Source: Inonotus obliquus (taxonomy: Eukaryota > Basidiomycota > Agaricomycetes > Hymenochaetales > Hymenochaetaceae). From it: 64,000 nucleotides of DNA. A model generated the notes under the pieces. The model worked only from the letters and a program-made list of their open reading frames with translations, searched no databases and was not told the DNA's origin. The stretch lies in the NCBI GenBank assembly GCA_032164295.1, contig JAJHTX010000003.1, forward strand, positions 1,240,001 through 1,304,000, in the 5' to 3' direction. The position numbers and the translations under genes are program-made. This document shows positions 11,761 to 24,611 of this stretch, piece after piece (within the stretch, counting starts at the first letter, position 1; every line of letters begins with the position of its first letter).

Positions 11761-11937
11761 TCTGGTCCAGGTCCGGACCGGGGTCGGACCTGGACCGAAC
11801 CAAATGTCCGGTCCAAGTGTGGTCCGCCAGTCGTCCAGTCCTGGTCCATACAAAGAGCTGGAAAGTGGACCGGTCCGGTTCGAGGTCCAGGCAAAAGTGA
11901 CTGGACCGGACAAGGACCGGACTTCGGCAACCCTAAG
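11760..11937. repeat. GGTCC/GGACC-rich element (copy 4)
   Basis: A GGTCC/GGACC tract ends in GGACCGGACTTCGGCAACCC, the same terminus as copies 2 and 3. Its first 65 bp match copy 1 in inverted orientation. It closes the right side of the repeat island. Confidence 0.7.
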
Positions 11938-12659
11938 CATGACACGCATATAGCGTTAGCATACTTAGCCTAGCATTGCTTTCGTTGTTCGTTCTCCACA
12001 GGTAAGTTCGCGTCCTGAGCAGTGGTCGGTGTTGTGTGTGATGAACGTTGTAGTCTGAGATAGACTCGACAACAGTCGACTTGATTCGATTCGCATGCTG
12101 TGCTGGCCCGGGTGTGATGCCCCTAAGCTTGCAAGTCCGCACCAAGCGCTCATCAATGGACTCGCTCGGCGCCGTTCATCTTTGACATTGTGTGAGTCAG
12201 TGTTGTCGTGATGCGGGGAGAGATAACTGACTGAGAACAGCCAAGAAAGTTTAGTATCATATGACTGCCGGAGTCAACCCCAGAATAAAGTATTGTTAGG
12301 GTTGAATGTGAACTAGCGCGTTCAGTGAACACCGCCATTGAGTTGAATGTCGTATATCTGGCAGATTCGGTAAAAGTGCGATGATTACCATGGTTAGGAT
12401 GAAATCCGTCGTCAGACAACGTGGCAATCGGGATGAATTTCGTATAATTCAAACATCCTTATTCCCAAGAGAGTGGAGTGCTACAATTACAGCAGGGTCC
12501 AAAAACAGCACATGAGTGATTTTGTTACAGAGATGCCCTGTCTATGCGCTTAAGGTTCTGTTCGTTTTGCTAAATGTCCTAATGGGAATATGCGAATTAG
12601 CAGAGGGACTACGCGGGTCTTGACTGATACCTACCAATGATATACCTATTTACATATGC
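11938..12659. other. Intergenic, no gene recognised
   Basis: About 720 bp lies between the repeat island and the cerato-platanin gene. Short open frames exist on both strands but none resembles a known family. The part near 12480-12660 would be the 3' flank of the cerato-platanin gene. Confidence 0.5.
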
Positions 12660-13076
12660 TTACAATCCACATTGGGAACGATCGACCTCGACAGCATCGA
12701 CCTGAACTACGCCGACAGCGACGGCGTTTCCATTCGTGAGCTCATCGAGCGACTCTTGACTCAAGTTGAATCCATCGCCGGCATGGTCGATTGCAGTTAC
12801 GAGAATCGATACGCCCGTCGTTGGGAAGGTGAGATTCCAACAGCTTCCGCAAGCAGCGGAACCAAAACCCTCGATGGCGCTAGAACCGCCGATGTTCGGG
12901 AATGTTGGAAAACTGCCGAAAGTAGGGAAACGACCAGCGAGGCCAGTCACGCCCGTGGAGCAGGAGACGGTGTTAGTGTCTCCAGCAGCATTGTCGAATG
13001 CATTGTCGAAGCCTGCGCGCAAGGCGAAAGCTGCGCCTGCGCATAGGAGAGTAGAGAGCAGAGATGCGGAGCGCAT
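12660..13076 (-). CDS. Cerato-platanin family secreted protein
   Basis: A 138-residue protein. The N-terminal signal peptide (MRSASLLSTLLCAGAAFA) probably ends near residue 18. Four cysteines of the mature protein (39, 76, 79, 136) have the family spacing, including CGSCW and the terminal CGL. The family core ILVTAIDHAGDGFNLSQESL and a DELTNGNAV segment are present. These small secreted proteins have a double-psi beta-barrel fold, bind chitin-type oligosaccharides and are known from other fungi as wall-loosening or plant-elicitor proteins. There is no intron in the frame and the length is normal. A TATA box lies about 76 nt upstream. Confidence 0.93.
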   Translation of the reverse strand: MRSASLLSTLLCAGAAFALRAGFDNAFDNAAGDTNTVSCSTGVTGLAGRFPTFGSFPTFPNIGGSSAIEGFGSAACGSCWNLTFPTTGVSILVTAIDHAGDGFNLSQESLDELTNGNAVAVGVVQVDAVEVDRSQCGL

Positions 13077-13151
13077 GATTGTGTCTCGAGTGAACAGATT
13101 ACAGAATGTTGCGTGCGTCTGAGTATCAAAGCGTAGCGCTCGTTGGCATCC

Positions 13152-13158
13152 TTATATA
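13152..13158 (-). promoter_or_regulatory. TATA box of the cerato-platanin gene
   Basis: The minus strand reads GGTATATAAGG about 76 nt upstream of the cerato-platanin ATG, a suitable distance for a short 5' UTR. Secreted effector-like genes often have strong TATA promoters. Assigned by position and match only. Confidence 0.55.
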
Positions 13159-13159
13159 C

Positions 13160-14141
13160 CGTACATACGTAGCACGAATGACACGGTCGAACGTAGCCGA
13201 CGTGTGCACCTACGTGTGCATGTCAAGAGTCATGAGGTGGTCGCAGGAAGAGCGGGAAGAGGCCGATGCCGTTCCGCACAGTCCAGCAAGTTAAATGACA
13301 CAACTGTAGAGCTAAAGAAGAGCTTCATGATCAGCATCCTGTGGGATTTTCTCATACCTGAGTATTTAAAGTAGCAGAATGGAAGACCGCTACACGTCAT
13401 GTGAAGTGAGGGACCATACTGCCGGCTTTGAGAAGGCCTACGACGGACCCATTGAAGAAGGCCTGCGCTATGAATAACCAATCTAGGCGTTCTTTATTCG
13501 AAATTATGGGCCAAGAATGTAGCCTGACCAGAATGAGCGCACCGAAGACTTTCCATCGGCAAGGCTAGCAGATGATCCAGCTTTCCTTGGTTGGTACTCG
13601 GAATGTTTGCACTTCAGATCCTTGCAGACATGTAAACATGTCCTATAGTCTTTCCTGTCTGAAGAAACCAGTCGCCCGAATGTGAAGTCGACGTAAAGCC
13701 CGAGTTTGTTTTTTTTGATCGTGAAGTTTCGACGCCCAGAGGCCCAATTGAGATCGAAGGGCTAGTTCACGAGGCGACGCAAAGCATATTCCACCTGATA
13801 TAAAAGAGGTTGTTCTGTTGTACTCTGTAAAACGGAGTGAGAGTAGAAAGAAAGGAAGAACAAGTTGGTTCAAGCGGAAATAAATAAGTGGATGTTACAT
13901 AATATTGTATTACGTCACGTCTTGAGGAACAACTACTAACCGCGCAGCCGTGCCGTCGCGACGCGCAAAAAGACATTTTCTTTCTCCTTCCCCTCACCTT
14001 CACTGTCGCGCCGAGTTCGCCTTGCATACGAGAGTGTCTTCCAGCTCTGCTGAAGGCATAACGCGTACAAAAGCTCTTAGTCTAAACTCTTCTCTTTCTT
14101 GACGACCGCGACGAGCAACTTCCTTTCACGAATAGACAGTC
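13160..14141. other. Divergent intergenic region, no gene recognised
   Basis: This holds the upstream regions of the cerato-platanin gene (leftward) and DNM1 (rightward). Short open frames around 13230-13480 and 13640-14030 have no recognisable domain. A pyrimidine-rich TCTTCTCTTTCTTG tract at 14088-14101, about 40 bp before the DNM1 start, is typical of a fungal transcription start area. Confidence 0.45.
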
Positions 14142-16858
14142 ATGGATTCGGACCTAATCAATCTTGTAAACAAACTCCAGGACACGTTCAGTAACCTCGG
14201 TACGTCCTATCATCCACTGTCGCGCCTGGCTTCAGCTTATCAGGCTGCGTTGCGAAGGTGGTGAGCTGGACATGCCTCAGATTGTGGTGGTGCGTGTGGT
14301 TCAGTCCCTGAACTTAAACTCACTGGTATTGAGCGTCAAAAACATAGGTCGGCAGTCAATCTGCAGGCAAGTCAAGTGTCCTGGAAAAGTACGTACGCAT
14401 CCTCATTAACATTATTACGTGCAGTTGACTCTTCGTAGCATTGTCGGACGCGACTTCCTTCCACGCGGTTCGGGCATTGTTACGAGACGACCACTAGTCC
14501 TGCAACTCATTCATACCAACAAGCCCGACTCTCAAGGAAATGTGGAATGGGGGGAATTTCTACACGTCCAGAAGAAGTTTACGGACTTTCAGGACATCCG
14601 TGCCGAGATCGAGCAGGAGACGCTGAGGGTGGCAGGCCAAAATAAAGGCATCAGCAGGCTACCCATCAGCTTGCGAATATACAGCCCGAATGTACTTGAT
14701 TTGACTGTGGTGGACTTACCTGGACTCACAAAGATCCCAGTGGGCGACCAACCATCGGACATCGAGAAGCAGATTCGGAACTTGGTACAAGAGTACATCT
14801 CAAAGGAGAACTGCGTCATCCTCGCAGTGTCTGCGGCAAACGTCGATCTTGCCAACTCTGAATCACTCAAGCTTGCGCGCCAAGTTGATCCCCAAGGGCG
14901 ACGGACCATTGGTGTGCTCACGAAGCTGGACTTGATGGACGCAGGAACGAACGCGCTCGACATCCTCACCGGTCGAGTCTACCCACTCAAGCTGGGCTTT
15001 ATCGGTGTCGTGAACCGTTCACAGCAGGATATTATCTCGGGCAAGAATATGAAGGACGCGCTTGACAGCGAGATGGACTATTTCACTTCCAATCCTGCCT
15101 ATCGGAATATTGCGCACAAGTGTGGCACGCGTTATCTGGCGCGTACACTCAACCAGGTCCTTATGAACCACATCCGTGACAAGCTACCAGATATGAAGGC
15201 ACGCCTCAACACCCTTATGGGACAAACCCAGCAGGAACTGAACGCGTTTGGCGATGCGGCGGTCTTTGGTGATCAAAATTCTCAAGGAGCACTTGTTTTG
15301 CGACTCATGACTCAGTTTGCCCGCGATTTCGTCTCGAGCATTGAGGGTACATCGCTCGAAGTATCGACAAAGGAACTCTGCGGTGGCGCACGCATATATT
15401 ACATCTTCAATGATATCTTCGGACAAGCTCTCAATTCTATCGACGCCGCTGGGAACCTTGACGCGTCGGATATCCGAACAGTCATCCGTAACTCGACTGG
15501 GCCGAGGCCAAGTCTCTTCGTGCCAGAGATCGCTTTCGAGATTCTCGTAAAGCCACAAATCAAGCTACTGGAGGCACCGTCGCTGCGATGTGTGGAGATG
15601 GTGTATGAAGAACTTGTTAGAATATGCCATAATTGTACAAGCACGGTCGGTACTTTCACCTTTTCTGTAGCTAACAACACTTAGCAGATGGATTTTTTCC
15701 CAGGAGCTGCAAAGATTCCCTAAACTTCACGCACAAATCATCGAAGTAGTCTCTGAACTGCTACGGGAACGACTTGGGCCAACGACCGAGTACACCCAGA
15801 GTCTGATTGATATTCAGTCAGCATATATCAATACGAACCATCCCGCATTCATACAGAGTTCGATAGCAGCATCGAAACAAACAGCGTCTCCGCCCCAAGT
15901 TAGGAAAGCATTACCTCAAAGGGTGTGTTATCAACTGCTATGAATAGTTGCATCAAGCTGACAGGTTTTGGTCAGCCTTCTTCGACGGAGCCTGTTAATG
16001 GCATAGTCTCGCAAGATGACGAAGAGGACGAGACCACTGAAAGCGGATCTGTTGCCATGAGCACCCGCTCCGTTTCATCGACCGTGCACGATCGCACGAA
16101 GGTCATCGCTTCCGCCCCAGTATCTGGGAACGTTTCGGCTTCTTCATCCTCTACCACGACACGTCAATCTCACACTCATCATCATACGCATCAGTCTCAC
16201 CATCGCCATAGTAATCTTTCATCTACTTCGCACACTGCGAATGCGAAGGATACCTTCTTAAACTATTTCTTCGGTCAGCCTGAGAATGGATCTGCAGCAC
16301 CATCGTCCGCTCCTGTAGCAGGTATTGGTCTATCAGCCGCGATGGTGGCGGGTGGTATACCATCCGGACGAGACACGAGTCAATCGCCAGCTCCGACCGG
16401 CTTGCTAGCAGGCAGGGTTGGTCAAGATGGGACTAACAGTGCTTTTGACATGAAAAGTCTTGGAAAACACATCGAAGCCGTAAGTACATGAGTGCCCGTA
16501 CTGGCGCATTGAGACTGATCTATACCTAAAGATACCGACGGAAGGTGTTCCTCACATCCAACTACGTGAAGATATGGAAACAAACCTTATCCGAAACCTA
16601 ATCGCATCCTACTTTAACATCGTGCGATTAACGATTCAAGACATCGTACCGAAAGCCATCATGCACTTCCTCGTTAACAACTCATCGCAACAGGTGCAGA
16701 ATCGACTCGTGGCGTCTTTATACAAGCCCGATTTGTTTCAGAGCTTGTTGAACGAGGACGAGACGATCGTCGCTGAACGTGCACGCGTGAAAGCTTTACT
16801 CGATGCGTACAAGGAAGCATTCAAGACGCTTTCAGAGGTGAATCTAAAGTCATTGTAG
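14142..16858 (+). CDS. DNM1: Dynamin-related GTPase Dnm1 (organelle fission)
   Basis: Exons by eye: 14142-14199, 14258-14289, 14348-14388, 14439-15645, from 15704, a His-rich exon ending near 16481, and a last exon to 16858. The start MDSDLINLVNKLQDTFSNL and the P-loop GSQSAGKSS are split across introns. VTRRPLVLQLIHT (switch I area), DLPG and TKLD complete the GTPase, followed by the stalk and a GED ending in LDAYKEAFKTLSEVNLKSL. Insert B contains FLNYFFG and FDMKSLGKHIEA, favouring Dnm1 over Vps1. Dnm1 assembles on mitochondria and peroxisomes and drives fission. The boundary near 15910-15960 is uncertain. Insert B is unusually His-rich. Confidence 0.9.
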
Positions 16859-17878
16859 TTTGCTAATGACGCGACAAGAGTCTGTGGAGGTGGAGAATCG
16901 CGAGCTTGGGGCAATTTTCTTTGCTTGAGCATTTTTGGATCGGTCTGGCATTATACACCAAAACGAGGGATTCAAAGATAATAAATAATACATTAGTTCT
17001 TGGCCTCTACTAGACGCGGCGCCCTGTAATCCAAGTGATTTTAGCTTTGAGCAGTTTGCCGATGCTTTCAGACCTAAACTTTGGTATAAACAAGGCATTC
17101 AAGTACATACCTCGGGATCTCGGTTCCACGGCGAATAGCTGACGGGGAACTGTGTTTGGTGACATGGGGGATGAGATGATTGCCGAGCTGTTGGCTTCAA
17201 CTCTGGCAACCTAATTCAATGAGTCGCAGGTCGCCAACGAAGGAGGTGGAAGGTATCAAAACAAACCGTCCAAGCGAGGGGCAGCCGCACACACTTGAGT
17301 TCATGATGATAGTTCACGACTAGGGCCTTGATGTAAGCTAGTGACTCCATTCTGGTAATATCAGTAAGTTCGGCGGCCATTTGTTCGTCAATGTAATTCT
17401 TACTACGCCAAATGCCACTATTTTTGTTAACGAAACAATCCATTTGAGCACATCTACATAGTATTTACAATGATAAGAAACATGATAACATTCAACAATT
17501 GCAGGACACGGGGAAATGGGGGAGTGCAGTCAACAGTCAACAGTCAGGAAAAAAAGAAAGCAGAGTCCCAGAAAATAATCAGAACAAGACAGAACATGAC
17601 AACATCAACACAGTGTGACGATATAGGGGGGAAATATACGAGATGCAATACCGAGTAAGCAATTCCGAACACGTAAGTACATGTCTATTCGTGGGCTGGC
17701 TTCGATGCGTTCGTTCCCTTGAAGATGGTTATAGTGAGGCTTCGCGAGGAGGAATGTCTTTCAAAAGCCGAGTCCCTTAAGTTATATATACGCAAGATCC
17801 AGGTCCTTTTCTTTTCTGCACGTCGCAGACGTGGGGGATTAGCGTTCATGCATCACATTTTAGCCTTTGTTGAGGATA
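16859..17878. other. Intergenic between convergent genes
   Basis: This is the 3' flank of DNM1 (+) and of the AAA ATPase (-). A 75-codon frame on the minus strand at 17216-17443 starts with ATG but matches no family I know and is short enough to be chance. Otherwise nothing is recognised. Confidence 0.45.
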
Positions 17879-20800
17879 TCATGCCGAAGCTTCTGTAGCT
17901 TCAGTTGCCATCTTCTCAGTTGCGTTAGTGTCATTAGTTTCAGTGGAGGTCGCCGGGGTAGCGCTCTTGTCAGTGTTACTCTTGATGTTTACCCACTTCT
18001 TCGAGTCTTGCTCAGTGGCTGCCTCAGCGGTCGTGGCGGCATCGACGAATTTCTCGATCTCCTCGTCGGTTGTCATGCTGCCCTCCGTGTCAGCATCCAT
18101 GCCTGAACCATCATAGTCTGATGCGCTAGGGGACGAGTCACTATTGCACGTAGAGCATGTTGAGTTTGAATTGGAGGAGGATGGAGGAGGCGTTGACGTG
18201 TTAGCCGTTTCATTTGTCGGTGATGACGATGTTGCTTTCTCGATGGATCGACGTTCAGACCTTGACGACTTCTGGCTTTCTTTCCTAGAAACCTTCTCGT
18301 CCTTCTCAGTTTTCTGCATCAAGAGTAAGCCGCTTATGGTCAGTCTATAGAAAGAAGCGCCGACCTCTTTAGCGGACTTTTCCTTGGCCGCCGCCTTTTG
18401 TGCGGCCTCTAACGCTTCCTTGGCCTCTTTCTACAGATCGCCAATGAAATCTCGTCAGTACTCTCCGAGTCCCGACAAAGAAGATAGAAAATTAGACTAA
18501 GTACCTCTTCTTTTTCCTTCTTCAGCTTCGCCCTCGCCTCGCGTTCCTTGATAATCCTTCAGAAGAGAGCAGATAACCGATATCAGTATGCGATCGAGGC
18601 TTATCGATGGGAGGCTTGGGAACCGCCGCAACCGGACTTCGGCAACACTCACCATTCGGCAACTTCATCGACGCATTCACGCGGTCGAGTCTTGTTCTTG
18701 AGGAGATAACCCTGCAAACTCGCAACCTATTGATACACACATCCACGTTCCAAGATAGAAGGAAAGGATAAAAGGCAAAAATAGAAGGTAAATCTCAATA
18801 CAATGTTCTTATAACCCGCGTGCGCTTGGGGAGTACGTACGCTCATCTCATCTTCCGGTATCTGCTCTGCGAAGCGTTTCGCAAGCTCGTTGATCTCCTC
18901 TTCCTCAAGTACTGGTACCAAATGAGCAAATGTCTTGCGTTTCGGTCCAGGGACGTTGCGTGTCCCTGTATCCGCTTCTTTTCCCTTCTCAGCCGATTCC
19001 GGCGCCAAGGATAGTTCCTGCTCCTCTTTCTCTTTGGCAGATTGTGAAGGGAAAAAGCATTTGAATATGCCTTCCGCCTGCCACTTCGTTGCATTTGTGA
19101 AATTCACCCAAACATCCATGCGCCCCGGCCGACTTAGCGCAGGATCAAGCCGCTCGATGTGGTTTGTCGTTGCAAACAGCAATCTAAATTGCAGAGTTAG
19201 CAACCACAAATCAGGTCTTGCTTGAATGAACCTTACCTGCCCTCCGCTGCCGCAACGCCATCAAGTGCATTAAGCAAGCCGCTCAAACTCAGCGTCGAGC
19301 CTTCCGAGCTGCTGCTACTGCTCTTGGATGAGCTGCTGTCCGACGAATCATCATCTTTGGGGTTGCCCGTCGCTTTATCGTCTCTTGAGACAGACCGAGT
19401 GAAAGCTGCATCGAGGTCCTCGAGCAGAAGGATGCATCTTTGGCACCGTCATATCAGTAAGAAGCCCAACCAGTACATTAAAATGTGCGCACCTTGATGG
19501 AACACCTCCCATCAAAGTCGCTAGAGTATTATCGCTCATGCTTTAAAAAAAATCGATGTAAGACCTTCCATCAGTTATCAGAATTAAGAAACGTACCCTT
19601 TTGATGAAAGGCTCAATACATAAATGTCAAGACCGAGTTCTCCGGCCAAAGAATGAATAAGCGACGTTTTCCCACTAATACAGTAGTTGTCAATAAAATC
19701 GAGCAGAGCCTCGCGATATTCGACTGATGAAAGACTAACCTTCCTGGAACTCCGTACAGGAGGTAACCACGTCGGAATGGAATACCTGGATTGATAAAAG
19801 ATTAGCGCTCTCGTAAATCTTGTTCTCCCTGAAAGCTGAGGAAACATGCATCAAAGTCGACGACTAACCTCGCTCGGCATACCATTCCTCGGAGCGGAGG
19901 AAGTCCCGGCAGTCTGTAAGAAGCATATCCTTAACGCTTGGGTCGAGTACGATAGAACTCATTGGACGCTTCTGGCGCGCGCCGTTCCAACGCCAGCTCC
20001 CGTACCTGCTTATGATGCGAAATGAACGGGTCAGGGAAAAGTTTAAGCGCAACCACAATAGCTCCTCCAACACCAGATACGCACGAGTCAGCCATAAAAA
20101 TGTGCACGCGGTGTTCCGCATCCTTCTCATATTCTCTCTTCGCCTCAAGCACGAGCTTCTTGAGAATATTGTTGCTCCGCGCAATGACGCTGATATCGAC
20201 TATTAAATGCTATATCCGTAAACCACGGACCGAACATACCTAATGGCAATCTCGGAGTAAGAGTGGTAGCCATGAGCTTTCCTAGTACGCGTTATCTGTG
20301 GAGACAAGAATCGGAGGGTGGCGCGTGTTCAGCCACGTTGTGGGAATGACCTTTGAAGTGAAACTAGCGTACTCGAAGCCAATGCCCACGATAATAGATT
20401 GTGTGGGTCGTGCCTGCCGATGAGAAAGTCATTTGATTCAGTTACGTTCCGCATAAATTCCATTACGTCTCGTCTCGGACTTACCAGAGCTGGGCATAAA
20501 CGCAACCTTTCTCTTACGCCTACCATGCACTAGCTCGTCCTCGTCCTCGAGTTCTTCCTCCTCTAAGTCTCCGGTTGTGGACTGTGTGATGCTCGTCCGA
20601 CCTACGCTGCGGGTTGTAATGTCGAATTCCCGGCTTTGACCCCACGCCGGTTGCTAAATATATTATTTAAACACCGAGAGCGTGTGAGTAAACATCCATA
20701 TTCGGGAAGAAGGGAACGCCACTGTCCACGTGCATGGCGCGAAGAAAATCGGAGCACGGGGCGAAATCTCAGGCGTCTGGCCTGCCCAGGGAAATCCAAT

Positions 20801-21303
20801 ACACCACTGACCTTGGATAACCAGTGCATAATCCTATTGTAAAAAAGGGTCAGCTCAACGCGTTTTTAATACTAATCAAGGGCGCGTACCAATCATATGG
20901 GTAGTCGTCTTGGCTAAAATGCGCCGTAAGAAAGAAGGCTGCGCAAACAGGTTACACGTCAGTCCAGGTCTCTCGTTCCCATGACTCACAAACACAGGAG
21001 GCAAAAAAGGTCGGGCGAATACCACAGTCGGAAATTAAGTGGCAAACTCTAGGGACCCGGAAACTTACAGTCGATGAATCCGTTCCATGCCGACTTCGAC
21101 ACACGTCGCGCCGTCTCTACAGTCCCACCGATAACGACCCATTTCTGTTCGACCAGCCATCATAGTAAAAACAGCAAGCAAGCATAATGAGCGAGTCGAA
21201 ATCATAGGATTTTGTTGTGGCACAACTTGGGTCTTACCAGTGTATCCTGGAAATTGTTTGTACCGACTCCGAGTGGCGTTAATACCGACTTGAGCAGGTC
21301 CAT
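17879..21303 (-). CDS. BCS1-type AAA ATPase
   Basis: Many exons run from MDLLKSVLTPLGVGTNNFQD (21303) to a stop at 17879. The BCS1_N region includes IGGTVETARRVSKSAWNGF (about 21080-21140) and FFLTAHFSQDDYPYDW (about 20890-20940). The ATPase has IPFRRGYLLYGVPG plus SGKTSLIHSLAGELGLDIY, with an intron cutting the Walker A box. It also has Walker B CILLLEDLDAA (about 19405-19440) and LLFATTNHIERLDPALSRPG (about 19120-19185). A charged, Ser/Thr-rich C-terminal tail (17879-18322) extends well past the usual Bcs1 end. Bcs1 itself inserts the Rieske protein in mitochondria. Agaricomycetes have many BCS1-like paralogues, so true Bcs1 function is not assured. Confidence 0.88.
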
Positions 21304-21607
21304 TATCGAGAAACGTCAGGTGAGCTGGGTCGAGATAGGGGAGGGGAGGAGAGGAAGAAGGAAGAAGGCAGGATGAGTCGACGGAGCTTGACCTTTATAT
21401 GTAAATAGAGGGCGGATCGGCAAGCATACACGAAAGGCTCGGAAGCGATTGATGAGGTCAGGAGTCAATACGCGACTGCCTCGTGCCGGATGGAACTTTC
21501 TGAAGGGCAACGCTGCGGGCACTAAGAGACCTGCGGCAACGGTAAAAGGGCAACGCAAGGGAAAGATACGTACTGCGCGAAGGCTCCCATGGTCGCGCCT
21601 CATTCCC

Positions 21608-21617
21608 TATATATATA
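21608..21617 (-). promoter_or_regulatory. TATATATATA box upstream of the AAA ATPase gene
   Basis: An alternating TA run lies about 305 nt upstream of the proposed ATG. It could be the promoter if the 5' UTR is long or spliced. It is only a sequence match. Confidence 0.25.
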
Positions 21618-24611
21618 CTCACTAATCATTCGAGCCTGCGGGTTGGAAGGAAAAGGCAAGCAAGCGATGATATATCCTAGGGTTTACACAGCCAAGATGA
21701 AAATATTGTTATCGGGGCCGATACCAATTCAGGGTCCAGTACTTACGTAGATGGTGCGTTATCGCGCAGATAAGAACATGGGATTTAGAAGTGTCATCCT
21801 TCTGATCCCTTTTGCCACATCAACTTGAAGAATCCTAGGCGAGCGTTACATGTAAAATTTCACTCCGAACGGCTTAGCACCAGTTAGCACCCAAGTGGCG
21901 AGCACGCCGATGTTCACGCATTCGGTTGCGTTGCTGTATGCCTGCGGCGTGTCCCCGTCATGTGTGGCGCGCCATTGGTCTTCCACCTGTTGCAGAACCC
22001 TGTGTGGTTGTTTTACCCTGTGGCAACGAGTTTCTCCGCAAAAAAAGGGATCGCCGCCTATGCGCCAATAGAAACTGGAAGTCTCGTACCATTCGTTAAA
22101 GAAGCCCAACATATGCTTTTACCTTCTCAGAAACCAGAAGCAAATATGAACTCCAGAAGACAGAAACACCCGCAGATTCCCATGGGCAAGCTTACGAAAA
22201 GGAGTTGCTACAACCCGTTTCGTCAAACAATAACCGCACACAAACGAGGAAGATTCAATCGTACCCACAGAGAGCTGGTAAAAGGCCCGTTTCGTGTTGC
22301 ACTTGTCAACCCATGCCACACGCTGCAAAAAGATGTTCTCACAGAATAAGCCACCTGTCTTCCCCATGAAGCCTCGGCCGAGAAACGGCTGTTGTGTAGA
22401 TTAAATCCGCTATTCCACCCTTCTATTCATTTCTCGACAAGATAGTCAGTCGCAAGAAATGCAGGCGCTGAAAGTCCGAGTCCGCGGGACAAACATTGGT
22501 CCATCAAAATCGACGTGATCCAAACGCAACTTTGATTCATGAAACATCTTATCGGAGCGCACAACGGAAGGGCATCAGTTCTCTCCATCGGACTGCATAG
22601 CATGGCTCTGAATGAGTTAGTGTTCGGTGATTACGTCGAGTCATATACGCTTACCGAAATCCAATCCTCCGAGTGGTCGTCTTTGTCAATAAATTGATGA
22701 GAAAAGCAAGCAAGTTCAGCTTGTCCACAATGTACCCTTGGCGACATGGTCCGGTGGAACACGATGCAGTGCAATCCGTCCTTGCACATGCATCTCTTTC
22801 AGTTCCTCCGCTCTGACCAATGGTCCGTCTGAAAAGGAAGATCGAGGTTTTTCGGCAAATTGTCAGCTCCATTAGAGATCCTCGCACGCATTACGCCTGC
22901 CGCTCGGGCCGGGATAACCGAGAAATTTGCATGTTTGACAAGTCAGATACAGAAGCACCATCCGTGTCCAATCGTTTGGACGCTATTGCCCCAACCTCAA
23001 CGTAACTCGTCTGTGTCCCTGAAAGCCGATTACTAGTCGGCGGATGTAGTCTGGGAAAAATGACGTTCTAAGAAGACGTTCATCAGCTACGGATTTAGAT
23101 GAAATGCATGGAGAAGAGCAGACAACGTTTGAGGAAGCTCCTACCCGTGGGATCCCGTCAGCCACAACAAGATAATCCATTTATACGAAGGGAGTAATGG
23201 GATTCATTTCTCGAAACTCCGCTGCGAGTTTAAATGTTAACCGATGAACAGGCTACCCTGAGCATGCATATTGAGGCTCCACGCAAGAAACCGAGAAGCA
23301 CCACGTACACGATCTATTCGAGGAGAAGCCTATATCTCTTTGTACAAGGCGATAGTCAGTCACAGAGAGCGGAAGAATAGCTGACTATCGACGGACCATG
23401 AGAATTCTCCTAGGACGTATCACTCAGATCATGATCCAAGGACGCTATAGCGCCTGGAATATGACACATAGCTGCGCACTCGGCTTAAACAGGAGTCATA
23501 TCATTCCGGAAATTCGCAGGTGTGCAAGTTACATGACTGAAGATCAATCCAAGATCGGAAAACAGTTATGAATCGTTGCGGCAGTGTCAAGTCGACAAGG
23601 ATACAGGCGGACAGGAGCCCGGGCAAGCAACTGGTAGATAAACTGCTCATTTGCCCATTTTCATATCGACTGTGTGTGTAATGCGCTGCGATCGATCGTG
23701 AGATGAGACGAACTGAGGAGTTATGAATTAAGTCTGTGTGCCACACGTACTTGTCTTAACACGAAACAGCGCCCGGGACGCCACGAGGTCGAGATACAGC
23801 AAGAAGGTGGCGGGTAGACGGCCGCCCGGGGTCATCCTGTACTACATCGATGGTGGTGGTGGTAGAGGAATAAGAGAGAGCAGACAATCGCTTCCAGGGT
23901 GTGTTGCTTGGATATCGATGATATCGATTGGCCTAAAATGGACATTCCCTAAATAGGGCCGGCCTTTTCGTGTTCGTCATGTGACTCACACGTGCTAACC
24001 ACATCCACATACTATTATATTACATAATGCAAAGCTTCAATATCACCACAAAATTGAATCGACTCGTTGTTGGGTATTCTACCTCATATATGCTTCTTGA
24101 AGCCTCGCCTCTTCCATGTGCGCGTAAGTACATTGACCTACTCCTACAAGTCCCAACCTGACAGCAATCATGCACCAGGTTACAAAATGTGCTTGTCAAT
24201 AGGCAGCATTCTTTGACGTAAGTGGAAGGGAATGAGATAGGGACGGCATGCGGATCTGGGTTGAATTGAATGTCCCCGAACAAATCGCAGCGCGCCTCCC
24301 CTGTGTCCCGGAACGGCGAGATTCCATCCACATCTTGGCGAGGTCGAGTAGTGGACTATTATAGTTGTAAGTCCGCGGTGTGTCACACCAGGGGAGGATT
24401 GGTGCGGGAGATAACTTTAATCAGACAAAGTCGGAGCTGTGAGGCAAGCAAAGATACCACAGCACGGATGAATTGAACTGAATGAATGAAGCCATAAACC
24501 ATGAGACGTCAGGCAAGATTACGTTCAGAGAAGGCTGTTCAAGCGAAAAGGTACGAACTAGTGAGTCCACTAGTTTATGTGGAGTGAATCTCACCCCTGA
24601 CATGTTTCCCA
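21618..24611. other. 3-kb intergenic stretch, no gene recognised
   Basis: Several frames of 60-130 codons occur (for example 21960-22349 and 22119-22367 on opposite strands of the same DNA). They overlap each other, lack recognisable domains, and I found no exon chain that joins them. A CAT/CGATGATATCGAT-type repeat lies near 23915-23930. The right end is the 3' flank of SYS1. Confidence 0.4.

Noticed and set aside
12766..13122. Plus-strand frames of 118-124 codons opposite the cerato-platanin gene
   Set aside because: Antisense shadows; the minus strand has the signal peptide, four conserved cysteines and a TATA box.
18615..18660. Sequence ACCGGACTTCGGCAACACTC resembling the end of the GGTCC elements
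   Set aside because: Only about 15 bases match, with no GGTCC tract beside it, and it lies in an intron or exon edge of the AAA ATPase gene; probably chance.
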